This document shows positions 17,751-28,303 of a stretch of 60,291 nucleotides of DNA, in pieces. The notes under the pieces were generated by a model. It was not told the origin of the DNA. It saw only the letters and a program-made list of their open reading frames with translations, and ran no database searches. Location of the stretch: positions 1 through 60,291 of the forward strand of contig NZ_JAPDUI010000003.1 in assembly GCF_025980345.1 (NCBI RefSeq), written 5' to 3'. Source of the stretch: Arenimonas sp. GDDSR-1 (GTDB lineage Bacteria > Pseudomonadota > Gammaproteobacteria > Xanthomonadales > Xanthomonadaceae). A program made the translations under genes and the position numbers. Every line of letters begins with the position of its first letter. The first letter of the stretch is position 1.

Positions 17751-18172
17751 GCGGACTCCGCGGTTTGTTGGATGAAGGCCAGCAGGGCCGAAAAACCGTT
17801 GCTGCGTGTCGGTGACAGGTGCCTGCTCAGACCGATGGTCTGGACGAAATCCGCAGGCGTGCCGCGGATTTCTTCAGCAGAACGCCCTGAGTAGACCCGA
17901 AGTGCCAGATAAACCAGACCGGAAACGATGCTGGAATCGGAAGCCGCCGAAAAAAACAGCCGGCCATCCCGGACATGCGGCACGATCCAGACCTTCGACT
18001 GGCAACCCTGCAGGCGGTTGGCTTCGGTTTTCCATTCCTCGGCGAAGGGCGGCAGGCGTTTGCCGAGATCGATCAGATACTGGTAACGCTCCGACCAATC
18101 GCCGAAGAAGGCGAATTCTTCGACAATGGCGTCTTGGGCCTCTGCAGCCGTGGGCTCTGTCGGCAAAAGCAT
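17747..18172 (-). CDS. sufE: SufE-like sulfur acceptor protein
   Basis: 141 residues. SufE accepts persulfide sulfur from the cysteine desulfurase SufS and passes it to the SufBCD scaffold. The conserved active cysteine is Cys57 in ANRLQGCQSKVWIV, preceded by RYQYLIDLGKRLPP and followed by ASDSSIVSGLVYLALRVYSGRS, all standard for the family. It lies between cysS and the DUF885 gene with 1-bp and 4-bp overlaps. sufS and sufBCD are not in the window. Confidence 0.93.
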   Translation of the reverse strand: MLLPTEPTAAEAQDAIVEEFAFFGDWSERYQYLIDLGKRLPPFAEEWKTEANRLQGCQSKVWIVPHVRDGRLFFSAASDSSIVSGLVYLALRVYSGRSAEEIRGTPADFVQTIGLSRHLSPTRSNGFSALLAFIQQTAESA

Positions 18173-19542
18173 CAGGCCCGCTTCCAGCGCACACCCTGAG
18201 GGGTGTCTTCCAGCAGAATGCCCTCATCGGCCAGCTGCTTGCGGATGGCATCGGCACGGGCGAAATCCCGGTTACTCTTGGCAGCAACGCGTTCATCGAC
18301 CAGACCCTGGATCCGGGCGTCATCGCTGCCGTCCGCGCCTTTGGCAAACCACGCTTCGGGAGTCTGCTGCAGCAGACCGAGCGCGGATGCCGCACCCAGA
18401 AGCTGAGCTTTCAGGTGCGCGCGTTCGGCCGCATGCTCGCTGCGCCGGGCCTGGCCGGCCAGATTCGCGATTTCAGCCAGGGCCTGGGGCGTGTTGAGGT
18501 CATCGCACAAAGCCATTTCGATGCTTTCCGGAATGGCCATGGTACCGGCTTCGACATCGCCCAGATCCCGAAGCGTGCCGTACAGACGGTCGAGCGTTTT
18601 CACACTCTGCTCGATCAGCGCATCGGACCAGTCCAGCGGCTGCCGGTAGTGCGCGGACAGCAGGGCATAACGCAGGGCTTCCGGCGGGTGTCTTTCCAGC
18701 AGCTCATGCAGGATGCTGACATTGCCGACCGATTTCGACATCTTGCTGCCGCCGAAATTGAGCATGCCGTTGTGCAGCCAGAAGCGCGCGAACACCTTGC
18801 CGCCATGCGCGCAGGTGCTCTGCGCGATTTCATTTTCATGATGCGGAAACTGCAGGTCGACGCCGCCGGCATGGATATCGATGGTTTCGCCCAGATGCGC
18901 CTCGCTCATGGCCGAGCATTCGATGTGCCAGCCCGGTCGGCCGATGCCCCAGGGCGAGTCCCAGCCGGGCAGGTCGGGGGTAGAGGGTTTCCACAGCACG
19001 AAGTCGCCCGGGTGGCGCTTGTAGGGCGCCACTTCAACGCGAGCGCCGGCAATCATTTCATCCAGACTGCGGCGCGACAGTTGTCCGTATTCGGCGTAGC
19101 TGTCGACCGCGAACAGCACATGGCCTTCGGCGGCATAGGCATGACCGGCGGCGATCAGGCGTTCGATCATCGCGATGATGTGCGGGATGTGGTCGGTGGC
19201 ATGCGGTTCGATGTCGGGCGGCTGGATGCCGAGCGCGGCCATGTCGGCACGGTAGATGGCAGTGTATTTGTCGGTAATGGTCGAGATCGGTACATCCAAG
19301 GCCTTGGCGGCGGCGTTGATTTTGTCATCGACATCGGTGATGTTGCGCGCATAGGTCACTTTTGCATAGCGCCGGCGCAGCAGTTTGATCAGGACATCGA
19401 ACACCACCGGACCGCGGGCATTGCCGATATGGACATAGTTATAGACCGTCGGGCCGCACAGATAGACGGTGACGTTGGCCGCGTCGGCAGGGCTGAAAGC
19501 TTCCAGCCGGCGGTGCAGATTGTTGTATAAATGAAGGCTCAT
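18172..19542 (-). CDS. cysS: Cysteinyl-tRNA synthetase
   Basis: 456-residue class I synthetase charging tRNA-Cys. [21 protein letters not shown] contains the zinc cysteine and the HIGN form of [18 protein letters not shown] and HHENEIAQS carry the remaining zinc ligands, and SKMSKSVGN is the KMSKS loop. The ATG at 19542 has no Shine-Dalgarno sequence; TAAAAT on the minus strand (19554-19549) ends 6 nt before it, so the mRNA may be leaderless. It heads the cysS-sufE-DUF885 run and is divergent from the arginine operon. Confidence 0.96.
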   Translation of the reverse strand: MSLHLYNNLHRRLEAFSPADAANVTVYLCGPTVYNYVHIGNARGPVVFDVLIKLLRRRYAKVTYARNITDVDDKINAAAKALDVPISTITDKYTAIYRADMAALGIQPPDIEPHATDHIPHIIAMIERLIAAGHAYAAEGHVLFAVDSYAEYGQLSRRSLDEMIAGARVEVAPYKRHPGDFVLWKPSTPDLPGWDSPWGIGRPGWHIECSAMSEAHLGETIDIHAGGVDLQFPHHENEIAQSTCAHGGKVFARFWLHNGMLNFGGSKMSKSVGNVSILHELLERHPPEALRYALLSAHYRQPLDWSDALIEQSVKTLDRLYGTLRDLGDVEAGTMAIPESIEMALCDDLNTPQALAEIANLAGQARRSEHAAERAHLKAQLLGAASALGLLQQTPEAWFAKGADGSDDARIQGLVDERVAAKSNRDFARADAIRKQLADEGILLEDTPQGVRWKRA

Positions 19543-19597
19543 GGGCTTATTTTAGCAAGCTTTGGCCGGCGGTTTAGCCCGAATTCAGCGCAAACCC

Positions 19598-19626
19598 TTG
19601 CCGGAGCGGGGAATTTGGCCCATAAT
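19598..19626 (+). promoter_or_regulatory. Promoter of the arginine operon leader
   Basis: TTGCCG (19598-19603) and CATAAT (19621-19626) are separated by 17 bp, four and five matches to the sigma-70 consensus. The expected start of transcription is about 19633, which coincides with the ATG of the leader ORF. No ArgR-type box is evident nearby. Confidence 0.55.
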
Positions 19627-19632
19627 CAAGCG

Positions 19633-19728
19633 ATGAATCCGGATTTCTCCGCCGTTGAACTGCTCTCGTCCGCGCGTCTTGCGTCGTCGATGACGTCGCG
19701 TGCCCGCCGACCGTTGCCGAAAAGTTAG
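19633..19728 (+). CDS. Putative arginine leader peptide of the argF attenuator
   Basis: 31-codon ORF ending at TAG 19726-19728. It contains four arginine codons: CGT at 19675 and then CGT, CGC and CGA at 19699, 19705 and 19708. The C-terminus reads SRARRPLPKS. An in-frame ATG at 19690 would give a 12-residue version that keeps the Arg cluster. There is no Shine-Dalgarno sequence; the -10 element ends 6 nt before the first ATG, so leaderless translation is plausible. The Arg cluster lies 18-30 nt before the antiterminator strand, the distance needed for a stalled ribosome to leave that strand free, while a ribosome at the stop codon would cover it. No earlier plus-strand gene reads into this region. 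Function is inferred from geometry; the peptide itself is not of a known family. Confidence 0.6.
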   Translation: MNPDFSAVELLSSARLASSMTSRARRPLPKS

Positions 19729-19785
19729 CTGGGTCTCCGGATTTTTTGTCTTTTCCATTGAAACCCAGCCCCGGCTGGGTTTTTT
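19728..19785 (+). promoter_or_regulatory. Transcription attenuator of the arginine operon (antiterminator/terminator switch)
   Basis: GCTGGGT occurs twice, at 19728-19734 and 19774-19780. Each copy can pair with the single ACCCAGC at 19763-19769. Pairing of the first copy gives a 7-bp antiterminator; pairing of the second gives the terminator hairpin. The two structures exclude each other. The first copy starts within the leader stop codon, so a terminating ribosome would mask it and favour the terminator, while a ribosome stalled on the upstream Arg codons would favour read-through into argF. No strong protective 1:2 hairpin was found. Confidence 0.65.
19761..19785 (+). terminator. Intrinsic terminator upstream of argF (attenuator terminator)
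   Basis: AAACCCAGC (19761-19769), loop CCCG and GCTGGGTTT (19774-19782) run into a six-T tract at 19780-19785. It reads only on the plus strand; the opposite side has just three T. It lies 26 bp before argF, with no plus-strand gene other than the leader ORF for the previous several kilobases. Confidence 0.85.
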
Positions 19786-19811
19786 CGTTTCCGCACCCCT
19801 CGAAGGATTCC

Positions 19812-20831
19812 ATGATGCAGCACTTTCTCAACACGCAGGATTGGTCGGTGGACGGCCTGCAGTACCTGTTGGCCAAGGCCAGCGAGTTCAAGGCCAATAA
19901 GCTCGGCGACCAGCTCAAGGGCCGTTCGATCGCGCTGCTGTTCTTCAACCCCTCGATGCGCACCCGGACCAGCTTCGAGCTCGGCGCGTTCCAGCTGGGC
20001 GCGCATGCCGTGGTGCTGCAGCCCGGCAAGGATGCCTGGCCGATCGAGTTCGAGCTCGGCACGGCGATGGACGGCGATACCGAAGAACACATCATCGAAG
20101 TCGCCAGGGTATTGTCCGGCTACGTCGATCTGATCGCGGTGCGCGCCTTCCCCAAGTTCGTGGATTGGCAGCACGACCGCCAGGACAAGGTGCTGAATGC
20201 CTTTGCCAAATACGCGACGGTGCCGGTCATCAACATGGAAACCATCACCCACCCCTGTCAGGAGCTGGCGCACATCCTCGCCCTGCAGGAGCAGTTCGCC
20301 ACCCGCGACCTGCGGGGCAGGAAGTACGTGCTGACCTGGACTTATCATCCCAAAGCGCTGAATACGGCCGTGGCCAACTCCGCACTGACCATCGCCACGC
20401 GCATGGGGATGGACGTCACTCTGCTTTGCCCGAACGAACAGTATCTGCTGGATGAACGTTACCTGGGTTGGGCCGAATCCAATGCCGCGGCTTCCGGCGG
20501 CTCGTTCACCGTCAGCCACGATATCGCCGCCAGCTATGCCGGTGCCGATGTGGTGTATGCCAAGAGCTGGGGTGCGCTGCCGTACTTCGGCAACTGGGAA
20601 GCCGAAAAACCGATGCGTGAACAGTACAAACATTTCATCGTCGATGAAGCGAAAATGGCGATGACCAATGGCGGCGTGTTCTCGCACTGCCTGCCGCTGC
20701 GCCGCAACATCAAAGCCACCGATGCGGTCATGGACTCCAAGGCCTGCATCGCGGTTCAGGAAGCCGAAAACCGCCTGCATGTCCAGAAAGCCATCATGGA
20801 CACCCTCATCAACCACCCTGAAATCCGTTAA
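19812..20831 (+). CDS. argF': N-acetylornithine carbamoyltransferase
   Basis: 339 residues, the exact length of the Xanthomonas enzyme, which carbamoylates N-acetyl-L-ornithine to N-acetylcitrulline instead of using ornithine. [18 protein letters not shown] replaces the STRTR carbamoyl-phosphate loop. [20 protein letters not shown] carries the acetyl-group recognition region and [16 protein letters not shown] the substrate loop, while [23 protein letters not shown] is the C-terminal catalytic Cys-Leu-Pro motif. AAGGA precedes the double ATG (19812, 19815); the second has better spacing. It is the first structural gene of the arginine operon, behind the attenuator, with 10 bp to argG. Confidence 0.95.
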   Translation: MMQHFLNTQDWSVDGLQYLLAKASEFKANKLGDQLKGRSIALLFFNPSMRTRTSFELGAFQLGAHAVVLQPGKDAWPIEFELGTAMDGDTEEHIIEVARVLSGYVDLIAVRAFPKFVDWQHDRQDKVLNAFAKYATVPVINMETITHPCQELAHILALQEQFATRDLRGRKYVLTWTYHPKALNTAVANSALTIATRMGMDVTLLCPNEQYLLDERYLGWAESNAAASGGSFTVSHDIAASYAGADVVYAKSWGALPYFGNWEAEKPMREQYKHFIVDEAKMAMTNGGVFSHCLPLRRNIKATDAVMDSKACIAVQEAENRLHVQKAIMDTLINHPEIR

Positions 20832-20841
20832 AGGAATCCCC

Positions 20842-22041
20842 ATGTCGAAAGATGTCGTTCTCTCGTTCTCCGGCGGACTGGACACCAGTTTCTGCATCCC
20901 GTATCTGCAGGAGCAGGGCTATGCGGTGCATACCGTGTTCGCCAACACCGGCGGCGTCGGCGCCGAAGAGCTTGCCTACATCGAACGGCGTGCCGCCGAA
21001 CTCGGTGCCGCCAGCCATGTCACGCTTGATCTGGCCCAGGATCTGTTCGAATCGTTCGTGACGCCCTTCGTGTGGTCCGGCGAGAAGTACCAGAATCAGT
21101 ATCCGCTGCTGGTTTCCGACCGCTATCTGATCGTGCAGCACACCCTGGCCCGCTGCGCGGAACTGGGAACGCGAACCGTGGCACACGGCTGTACCGGCAT
21201 GGGCAACGATCAGGTCCGTTTCGACGTGTCCATCCAGTCGCTGGGCGATTACGACATCCTTGCGCCGATCCGCGAAATCCAGAAAGCACATACCCACGTC
21301 CGCCAGTACGAGCAGGACTATCTGGAGCAGCGCGGTTTTGCCGTTCCGGCCAAGCAGAAAGCCTATACCATCAACGAAAACGTGCTCGGCATCACCCTCT
21401 CGGGCGGTGAAATCGATCAATGGCAGGCGCCCGGCCCGGAGCTCAAAGGCTGGTGCGCCAAACGTTCCGATTGGCCGTCCGAAGCACTCGAAGTGCGCAT
21501 TGGTTTCGAAAACGGCGTTGCCGTGAGTCTTGATGGAAACGCCATGCCCGGCGGTGAAATGCTCAAGGAGCTCAATCGCCGGTTCGCCGCCTATGGGGTC
21601 GGTTGCGGCATGTATACCGGCGACACCACCATCGGCCTCAAAGGCCGCATTGTGTTCGAAGCCCCGGGGCTCACCGCACTGCAGACCGCCCATCAGGCCT
21701 TGGAGGAAGCCGTCCTGAGCAAACAGCAGAACCGCTTCAAACCGGTGGTCGGCCGCAAGTGGGTGGAGCTGGTTTATGAAGGATTTTTCTTCGATCCGCT
21801 CAAAGCCGATCTGGAAGCCTATCTGAAGGCCAGCCAGTCCTGCGTCAATGGTGTCGTCACCCTGCGTACCGAAGGCGGTTCGGTCACCGCCATCGCCGTG
21901 GATTCCAAACACATCCTGCAGGCCAAAGGCGCCACTTATGCGCAATCGGCCGACTGGGGCGCGACCGAAGCCGAAGGCTTCATCCGTCTGTTCGGCATGA
22001 GCTCGAATCTGTGGGCGAAGGTGAACGGTGACCGCAAGTGA
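20842..22041 (+). CDS. argG: Argininosuccinate synthase
   Basis: 399 residues. In the acetylated pathway it acts after deacetylation, joining citrulline and aspartate with ATP. The N-terminal pyrophosphatase-loop motif is [16 protein letters not shown], followed by [18 protein letters not shown]. The segments [14 protein letters not shown] and [18 protein letters not shown] are family-typical. AAAGGA precedes ATG 20842. The stop overlaps the GTG start of the next gene. It is somewhat shorter than E. coli ArgG (447) and of the ordinary bacterial type. Confidence 0.93.
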   Translation: MSKDVVLSFSGGLDTSFCIPYLQEQGYAVHTVFANTGGVGAEELAYIERRAAELGAASHVTLDLAQDLFESFVTPFVWSGEKYQNQYPLLVSDRYLIVQHTLARCAELGTRTVAHGCTGMGNDQVRFDVSIQSLGDYDILAPIREIQKAHTHVRQYEQDYLEQRGFAVPAKQKAYTINENVLGITLSGGEIDQWQAPGPELKGWCAKRSDWPSEALEVRIGFENGVAVSLDGNAMPGGEMLKELNRRFAAYGVGCGMYTGDTTIGLKGRIVFEAPGLTALQTAHQALEEAVLSKQQNRFKPVVGRKWVELVYEGFFFDPLKADLEAYLKASQSCVNGVVTLRTEGGSVTAIAVDSKHILQAKGATYAQSADWGATEAEGFIRLFGMSSNLWAKVNGDRK

Positions 22042-23123
22042 ATGACCTCCTGCTGTCGCGCACCTTGACGCATTTAAAGGCCTTGGTGGCGTTCGATACC
22101 CAGAATCCGCCGCGCCGGATCGGTACCGGCGGCATTTTCGATTATCTGCAAGCGCAGCTTCCGGGCTTTACCTGCACGCTGACCGATCACGGCGCCGGGG
22201 CGGTGTCGCTGCTGGCCGTGCGCGGTACGCCGACAACCCTGTTCAATGTGCACCTCGATACCGTTCCGGCGGCCCCGGGCTGGTCGCAGGATCCGCACGT
22301 GCTCTCGGTCGATGAGCACCGCGCCATCGGTTTGGGGGCTTGCGACATCAAGGGCGCCGCAGCGGCCCTGTTGGCCGCAGCCGAAGTGACAAGAGGAGAC
22401 GCCGCATTCCTGTTCAGCAGCGATGAGGAGGCCAATGATGCGCGTTGCATCGCGGCATTCCTGGCAACCGATCATGGCTTTACCGATGTCATCGTGTCCG
22501 AACCCACCGGATGTCAGGCGGTACTGGCGCACCGCGGCATCAGCGCGGCCATGGTCCGCTTCATCGGAATCTCCGGGCATGCTTCGAAAATCAGCGACCC
22601 GATGCAGAGCGCCGTGCACAAGGCACTGCGCTGGGGCAGTGCCGCTCTGGACCTTGCCGCCAGCCAGTCCCATCACCGTTTCGGCGGCTTGACCGGCATG
22701 CCGTTCAATATCGGGAAAATTGAAGGGGGTATCAAAGCCAACATGATTGCCGCGTCGGCCGAACTTCGTCTGGGGTTCCGTCCGTTGCCGACGCAATCGG
22801 CCGCTGAGCTCCATGCCGGATTTGCGGCCTTGATGCCGGACACTGATTACGACATCACTTTCGCCGGACCGCCACTGCCTGCCGGTGACACCGCGCAGGC
22901 CGAACAGCGGCGCCTGCAGGCCCGCGATTTCGCCGATGGCCTGAATCTTCCGATCGGCCACGCCGTCGATTTCTGGACCGAAGCTGCCCTGTTTTCCCAG
23001 GCCGGGCTGAATGCCATCGTGTTCGGGCCGGGCGATATCGCCCAGGCGCACACGGCCGATGAATGGGTCGCGCTGGCGCAGCTGCAGAAGGCCGCAGACC
23101 ACTATAAAACCATCCTGGAATGA
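22038..23123 (+). CDS. argE': N-acetylcitrulline deacetylase (M20 family)
   Basis: 361 residues from GTG 22038, which overlaps the argG stop by 4 bp (GTGA). It is an M20 metallo-deacetylase with metal-site motifs [24 protein letters not shown] (bridging Asp), FSSDEEAND (catalytic Glu pair) and VSEPTG, plus a dimerisation lid between. In Xanthomonas the orthologue removes acetate from N-acetylcitrulline. The position between argG and argAB, with an acetylornithine carbamoyltransferase upstream, supports that substrate over acetylornithine. It ends one base before the next start region. Confidence 0.9.
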   Translation: MNDLLLSRTLTHLKALVAFDTQNPPRRIGTGGIFDYLQAQLPGFTCTLTDHGAGAVSLLAVRGTPTTLFNVHLDTVPAAPGWSQDPHVLSVDEHRAIGLGACDIKGAAAALLAAAEVTRGDAAFLFSSDEEANDARCIAAFLATDHGFTDVIVSEPTGCQAVLAHRGISAAMVRFIGISGHASKISDPMQSAVHKALRWGSAALDLAASQSHHRFGGLTGMPFNIGKIEGGIKANMIAASAELRLGFRPLPTQSAAELHAGFAALMPDTDYDITFAGPPLPAGDTAQAEQRRLQARDFADGLNLPIGHAVDFWTEAALFSQAGLNAIVFGPGDIAQAHTADEWVALAQLQKAADHYKTILE

Positions 23124-23124
23124 C

Positions 23125-24453
23125 ATGAACCACGACAGCCCCATCCGCGATACCATCGTGCGCCTGCTCAGCAACATCGGTAGTGCCAAGGAAATCCAGC
23201 AATACCTCAAGCGTTTCTCGCAGCGCGATGCGTCACGCTTTGCCGTGGTCAAAGTCGGCGGTGCCATCCTGCGCGATGATCTCGAGGCGCTGGTCAGTTC
23301 GCTCGGGTTCCTGCAGCAGGTCGGTCTGACCCCGATCGTCATCCATGGCGCCGGACCGCAGCTGGATGCCGAGCTGGCCGCCGAAGGCGTGCGCAAGCGC
23401 ACGGTTGACGGCCTGCGGGTCACCACCCGGAAAGTGCTGAAGACGGTGCGCCGCGTGTGTCTGCAGGAAAATCTGCGGCTGGTCGAGGCCCTGCAGGTGC
23501 AGGGCATCCGCGCCGTGTCGCTCAATTCCGGGGTGCTGGAAGCCAAACTGCTGAATGCCCGGAAATACGGCATGGTCGGGAAAGTGGTCGCCGTGCATAC
23601 CGAAGCCGTGTATTCCGCGATCAAAGCCGGATCGATACCGGTGATTTCCTCGCTCGGCGAAACCGCCGACGGACAGATCGTCAACATCAATGCCGACTGG
23701 GCCGCCAACGAAGTGGTCAAGACCCTGCAGCCCTATAAAATCATCTTCCTGACCAATACCGGCGGTTTGTTGGACGGAGATGACAACATCATCGACTCCA
23801 TCAATCTCAGTACCGACTACGCGCGTCTGATGCAGCAGCCCTGGCTGCATTCGGGCATGAAGGTGAAAATCGAGCAGATTGCCGCGCTGCTGGCCGATCT
23901 GCCGAGCGACAGTTCGGTCTCGATCACCAAGCCCTCGGAGCTGGCCAAGGAACTGTTCACCCACCGTGGTTCCGGCACATTGGTGCGCAAAGGGCAACGT
24001 ATTCTATCGGCCGACCGTTGGTCGAAGATCGACAAGACCCGCTTGCAGAAACTGATGGAATCCGGATTCGGACGCAAGATGAAGGCGGGCTATTTCCGCG
24101 ATAATGTTCCAGCAAAAATCTACTACAGTGCCGACTACCGGGCGGCGTTGGTGCTTCTGGCGGTGGATGGCGCCATGTATCTGGATAAATTCGCCGTTGC
24201 CGACGATGCCCAAGGCGAAGGCCTCGGTGCGGCGGCCTGGTCGGTGATGCGTCAGCACACGCCGAAACTGTTCTGGCGGTCGCGTCACGACAATCCGGTC
24301 AATGCCTTTTATCTGCAGGCGGCCGATGGTTGCCTGAAATGCGGGCATTGGACGGTATTCTGGTATGGCCTTTCCGGCTTTGCGGAAATCGAGCAGGCCG
24401 TGTCCTATTGCCTCGGCAAACCGGCAAGTTTCCACGAGCAGGAGCCGTCATGA
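23125..24453 (+). CDS. argB: Bifunctional N-acetylglutamate synthase/kinase
   Basis: 442 residues. The N-terminal amino-acid kinase domain (about 30-290) has [36 protein letters not shown] and a substrate loop around [12 protein letters not shown]. The C-terminal vertebrate-type acetyltransferase (about 295-442) has [36 protein letters not shown]. Such NAGS/K fusions occur in xanthomonads and a few other bacteria and resemble the mitochondrial urea-cycle enzyme. They make and phosphorylate N-acetylglutamate, the first two steps of the pathway, and are usually feedback-controlled by arginine. The ATG at 23125 follows the previous stop by 1 base; the end overlaps argC by 4 bp. Confidence 0.94.
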   Translation: MNHDSPIRDTIVRLLSNIGSAKEIQQYLKRFSQRDASRFAVVKVGGAILRDDLEALVSSLGFLQQVGLTPIVIHGAGPQLDAELAAEGVRKRTVDGLRVTTRKVLKTVRRVCLQENLRLVEALQVQGIRAVSLNSGVLEAKLLNARKYGMVGKVVAVHTEAVYSAIKAGSIPVISSLGETADGQIVNINADWAANEVVKTLQPYKIIFLTNTGGLLDGDDNIIDSINLSTDYARLMQQPWLHSGMKVKIEQIAALLADLPSDSSVSITKPSELAKELFTHRGSGTLVRKGQRILSADRWSKIDKTRLQKLMESGFGRKMKAGYFRDNVPAKIYYSADYRAALVLLAVDGAMYLDKFAVADDAQGEGLGAAAWSVMRQHTPKLFWRSRHDNPVNAFYLQAADGCLKCGHWTVFWYGLSGFAEIEQAVSYCLGKPASFHEQEPS

Positions 24454-25406
24454 ACCCCGCCAACCGCATTTACCGCATCGGTCTGATCGGCGCCCGCGGC
24501 CATGTCGGCGGTGAGCTGATCCGTCTGCTGGCGGGGCATCCACAACTCGGGATTGCCTTTGTGTCCTCGCGGGAACGCGAAGGGCAGGCAGTGACTGATT
24601 TCGAACCGCAGGCGCCGGACGGTCTGCGTTATGTCAATTACGGCCCGGGCCAGGCCATCGAGGCCGGCGCCGATGCGGTGATTCTGGCCCTGCCCAATGG
24701 CCATGCCGCGCAATGGGCGCAGGCTTTCGATGCCGCCGGCAGTCCGTCGCTGCTGATCGATCTTTCGGCGGATTTCCGTTTTGATCCCGAATGGTATTAC
24801 GGTCTTCCCGAGCTGACCCGGAGCGGCTATGCCGGACAGCGCCGCATCAGCAATCCCGGCTGTTATGCCACCGCCATGCAGCTGGCCATTGCCCCGATGC
24901 GGGATGTGCTCTCCGGACCGGTCAACTGTTTCGGGGTTTCCGGCTATTCCGGGGCCGGCACCACACCCTCGGATAAAAATAATCCGGAAAAGCTCAGGGA
25001 CAATCTGATGCCGTATGCCTTGGCAGATCATCTGCATGAGCGTGAAGTCAGCACCCGTATGGCAACGTCCGTCCAGTTCATGCCGCATGTGGCCCCGCAT
25101 TTCCGTGGCCTCTCGATTACGGCCAATATGATCTTGGACCAGCGCTTCAGTGCCGATCAGGTCATGGCCCGATACGTGCAACGCTTCGGAAATGAACCCT
25201 GCATCCGGATTGGTAGGGACATTCCCCAGACCAGTGCGGTCGCAGGAACGGTCTTGGCGCATCTCGGCGGATTCACGCTGGCCGACGAGGGCCGCCGTCT
25301 GGTGGTGGTTTCGGTGCTGGACAATCTGCTGAAAGGTGCCGCCAGCCAGGCGCTGCAGAATATCAATCTGGGCCTCGGATTGCCCGAAACCATGGGGGTG
25401 TTATGA
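24450..25406 (+). CDS. argC: N-acetyl-gamma-glutamyl-phosphate reductase
   Basis: 318 residues. Reduces N-acetylglutamyl phosphate to the semialdehyde with NADPH. The Rossmann start [22 protein letters not shown], the catalytic Cys138 in [14 protein letters not shown] and [19 protein letters not shown] are clear. AGGAG lies directly before ATG 24450, which overlaps the argB stop (ATGA). It is coupled to argH by another 4-bp overlap. ArgD is not in the window. Confidence 0.95.
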   Translation: MNPANRIYRIGLIGARGHVGGELIRLLAGHPQLGIAFVSSREREGQAVTDFEPQAPDGLRYVNYGPGQAIEAGADAVILALPNGHAAQWAQAFDAAGSPSLLIDLSADFRFDPEWYYGLPELTRSGYAGQRRISNPGCYATAMQLAIAPMRDVLSGPVNCFGVSGYSGAGTTPSDKNNPEKLRDNLMPYALADHLHEREVSTRMATSVQFMPHVAPHFRGLSITANMILDQRFSADQVMARYVQRFGNEPCIRIGRDIPQTSAVAGTVLAHLGGFTLADEGRRLVVVSVLDNLLKGAASQALQNINLGLGLPETMGVL

Positions 25407-26692
25407 ATCATCAGGTCATCTGGGCCAAGCCCGGCTTTGAAATCAATCACGCCATCCAGAACTTCCTGGCCGGCGATGACATCCTGCTGGATGCCGCACT
25501 GTTTCCCTATGACATCAGCGCCAGCCGGGCGCATGCCCGTGGTCTGGAACGGATCGGCATTCTGGACCGGGAAGAAACCCGGCAGCTGCTCGAACAGCTC
25601 GACCGCCTGGATCAGGCCTTTGCTTCCGGGGATTTCAGCCTTGATGACCGCTTCGAAGACGGACACAGCGCCATCGAATGGTTTCTCACCGAGGCGCTCG
25701 GCGATACCGGCCGCAAGATCCACACCGGCCGCAGCCGCAATGACCAGGTTTTGGTTGCCTCGCGGCTGTGGTTGAAAGACCAGTTGCTGGCCTTGGCGGA
25801 GCTGTGCCGGAAAATCGCCGACGTCAGTCTGCAGCGTGCGGAATCGGAAGCGCTGGTCGCGTTTCCGGGCTACACCCACCTGCAACGGGCCATGGTGTCT
25901 TCCTTGGGCATGTGGTGGGGCGCATGGGCGGAAGCCTACATCGACGACGCCCAACGGGCAGGGCAATGCCTGTCATGGATCGATGCCAACCCGCTCGGCA
26001 GTGCTTCCGGCTTCGGGGTCAATCTGCCGCTGGACCGGGCCTTCTGTTCCGAAGCGCTTGGTTTCGCCCGCACCCAGCAGATCGCGACCTATGCCCAGCT
26101 GTCGCGCGGCAAGTTCGAACTGGCCGCGCTCGACGCGCTACTGTCGGCCATGGGTGATCTGCGCCGTCTGGCCTGGGATCTGTCCTTGTTCAGCACCAGC
26201 GAGTTCGGATTCGTGCATCTGCCGCCGGAATACCAGACCGGCAGTTCGCTGATGCCCAACAAACGCAATCCGGATCTGATCGAGCTGCTGCGCGCTTCCT
26301 ATGCCGTGGTTTCTGGGGCGCGTTCGGAACTGGAGCAGGGATTGTCCCTGCCATCGGGATATCACCGAGACCTGCAATACACCAAGGCGCCGGTCATGCG
26401 CGGCTTCCGGCATGGGCTGGCAGCGCTGGCCCTGGTGCCGGATCTGTTGGCCAAATTGGACTGGAATGCAGAACGGATTGCCTCGGCCATGGAGCCATCG
26501 ATGATGGCGACCGATCTGGCGGTGGATTTTGCCAGAAACGGCGTTCCTTTCAGGGCCGCGTATCAGCAGGCTGCCGATCCGTCGAACTGGCAGGCCCGGA
26601 CCCCGGCGGAAAGTCTTTCGGCCCGGTCCTCCGAGGGTTCAGGCATCAATCTCGGACTTGAGAAACTGAAACAGCGCCTTGCGGCGCTGTGA
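25403..26692 (+). CDS. argH: Argininosuccinate lyase
   Basis: 429 residues of the fumarase/aspartase superfamily, releasing arginine and fumarate in the last step of the operon. [30 protein letters not shown] and the signature [19 protein letters not shown] are present; the last contains the catalytic serine loop. It starts at ATG 25403, overlapping the argC stop. It ends 4 bp before the convergent tRNA-Pro. A perfect hairpin overlaps its last codons. It is slightly shorter than E. coli ArgH (457), as usual for the xanthomonad type. Confidence 0.95.
   Translation: MNHQVIWAKPGFEINHAIQNFLAGDDILLDAALFPYDISASRAHARGLERIGILDREETRQLLEQLDRLDQAFASGDFSLDDRFEDGHSAIEWFLTEALGDTGRKIHTGRSRNDQVLVASRLWLKDQLLALAELCRKIADVSLQRAESEALVAFPGYTHLQRAMVSSLGMWWGAWAEAYIDDAQRAGQCLSWIDANPLGSASGFGVNLPLDRAFCSEALGFARTQQIATYAQLSRGKFELAALDALLSAMGDLRRLAWDLSLFSTSEFGFVHLPPEYQTGSSLMPNKRNPDLIELLRASYAVVSGARSELEQGLSLPSGYHRDLQYTKAPVMRGFRHGLAALALVPDLLAKLDWNAERIASAMEPSMMATDLAVDFARNGVPFRAAYQQAADPSNWQARTPAESLSARSSEGSGINLGLEKLKQRLAAL
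26671..26690 (+). other. Stem-loop at the end of argH
   Basis: ACAGCGCC, loop TTGC, then GGCGCTGT: an 8-bp perfect stem covering the last argH codons up to the stop. No T-run follows, so it is not a typical intrinsic terminator. It may protect the mRNA 3' end or mark the boundary with the convergent tRNA gene. Confidence 0.5.
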
Positions 26693-26696
26693 AAGT

Positions 26697-26773
<77 letters not shown>

Positions 26774-26944
26774 ATTTCGCTATTTTACCGTATTTTGGCA
26801 CCTCAGGAAAAGGCCTTGGCTTGAAATTTATCCGGATGGTGATGCATAACACCCTGTTTTCGGGTGCTGTGCCGCTATTTCGCAGGGAATCTCCGAAACC
26901 GCCGGCAACCCGTTAAAATAAGGGCCTGAACGTAGGAGTCGATT

Positions 26945-28303
26945 GTGATCAAGCCCCGTACCCCCGCCGGCACCCTGGAACTGCTGCCCGGCGAGCAACG
27001 CACTTTCAATCATATGCTGGAAGTCATCCGGCGCAATTACGAGCGTTTCGGGTTTCAGCCGATTGAAACGCCGGTGTTCGAGCTGAGTGAAGTGCTGCTG
27101 ACCAAAACCGGCGGTGAAACCGAGCGTCAGGTCTATTTCGTGCAGTCGACCGGCGCCCTGGAGCAGGGCAGCGCTCCCGAACTCGCCCTGCGTTTCGATC
27201 TGACCGTGCCGCTGGCGCGCTATGTAGCCGAGCACGAACACCAGCTGGCCTTTCCCTTCCGCCGCTATCAGATCCAGCGGGTCTATCGCGGCGAACGCGC
27301 CCAGAAAGGCCGCTTCCGCGAGTTCTATCAGTGCGACATCGATGTGGTCGGCAAGGATGCGCTCTCGGTCCGTTACGATGCGGAAATTCCGGCCGTCATC
27401 CATGCCGTTTTTTCGGAGCTGGCCATCGGGCCGTTCACCATCTCGCTCAACAACCGGAAAATCCTGCGCGGCTTCTTCGAAGCCATCGGCATCGGCGATG
27501 GTGCGCATCAGGCGGCGGTATTGCGCGAAATCGACAAAATCGACAAGCGCGGTGCCGAGGCCGTGGCACAGACCCTGAAAGGCGAGGGCTTCGGTCTGGC
27601 CCACGCGGTCATCGAACAGATTCTCGGGTTCGTGCTCATGCGCTCGAGCAGCCACGCTTCGGCACAGGCCATGCTCGCCGATATCGCCGCGCGTTATCCG
27701 CAGACCGCCGAAGGCGTTGCCGAACTGGCGACCGTACTGACCATGCTCAAGGACCTCGGCGTTCCGGAAAAGAACTACGCCCTGAATTTCTCGATTGCAC
27801 GCGGCCTCGATTACTACACGGGTACCGTGTATGAAACCACGCTGGACGACTATCCGCAGATCGGCTCGATCTGCTCCGGCGGACGCTACGACAACCTCGC
27901 CAGCCACTACAGCAAGTCGAAACTTCCCGGCGTCGGCATTTCCATCGGCGCTAGCCGGCTGTTCTGGCAGCTGCGCGAGGCCGGCCTGATCGCTCCCGAT
28001 CCGCACAGCCACATGGTGCTCATCGGTCTGATGCGCGATGAAGATCTTCCCGAGTCGCTGGCCATGGCCGCCGAGCTGCGTGCTGCCGGTATCGCCTGCG
28101 AAGTGCAGCTGGAAGCCAAGAAACTGGCCAAACAGTTCCAGTATGCCGACAAAGTCGGTTTCAGTTACATGATCCTGTTCGGCGAAAGCGAGCAGGCCAA
28201 GGGCGTGGTCAGTCTGAAGAATCTGGCGACCGGCAAGCAGGTCGAGATCGCCCGTGCCGATCTGCTGCGTTGCCTGAGCCAAGCCAAGGAGTGGGGCTTA
28301 TGA
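26945..28303 (+). CDS. hisS: Histidyl-tRNA synthetase (xanthomonad type)
   Basis: 452 residues from GTG 26945, with TAGGAG 7 bases before it. Class II synthetase: motif 2 is [23 protein letters not shown], the histidine-A motif is [16 protein letters not shown], and motif 3 is [15 protein letters not shown]. The motif 2 and His-A forms are closer to eukaryote-like and alphaproteobacterial HisRS than to E. coli HisRS, and match what I recall of Xanthomonas HisS. It overlaps the ammonia-lyase gene by 4 bp (ATGA), an unusual coupling of a histidine-charging and a probable histidine-degrading enzyme. Confidence 0.94.
   Translation: MIKPRTPAGTLELLPGEQRTFNHMLEVIRRNYERFGFQPIETPVFELSEVLLTKTGGETERQVYFVQSTGALEQGSAPELALRFDLTVPLARYVAEHEHQLAFPFRRYQIQRVYRGERAQKGRFREFYQCDIDVVGKDALSVRYDAEIPAVIHAVFSELAIGPFTISLNNRKILRGFFEAIGIGDGAHQAAVLREIDKIDKRGAEAVAQTLKGEGFGLAHAVIEQILGFVLMRSSSHASAQAMLADIAARYPQTAEGVAELATVLTMLKDLGVPEKNYALNFSIARGLDYYTGTVYETTLDDYPQIGSICSGGRYDNLASHYSKSKLPGVGISIGASRLFWQLREAGLIAPDPHSHMVLIGLMRDEDLPESLAMAAELRAAGIACEVQLEAKKLAKQFQYADKVGFSYMILFGESEQAKGVVSLKNLATGKQVEIARADLLRCLSQAKEWGL

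Noticed and set aside
19571-19597. GAATTC-containing palindrome before the arginine leader as an ArgR box
   Set aside because: The flanking TGAAT/ATTCA spacing of an ARG box is not present.
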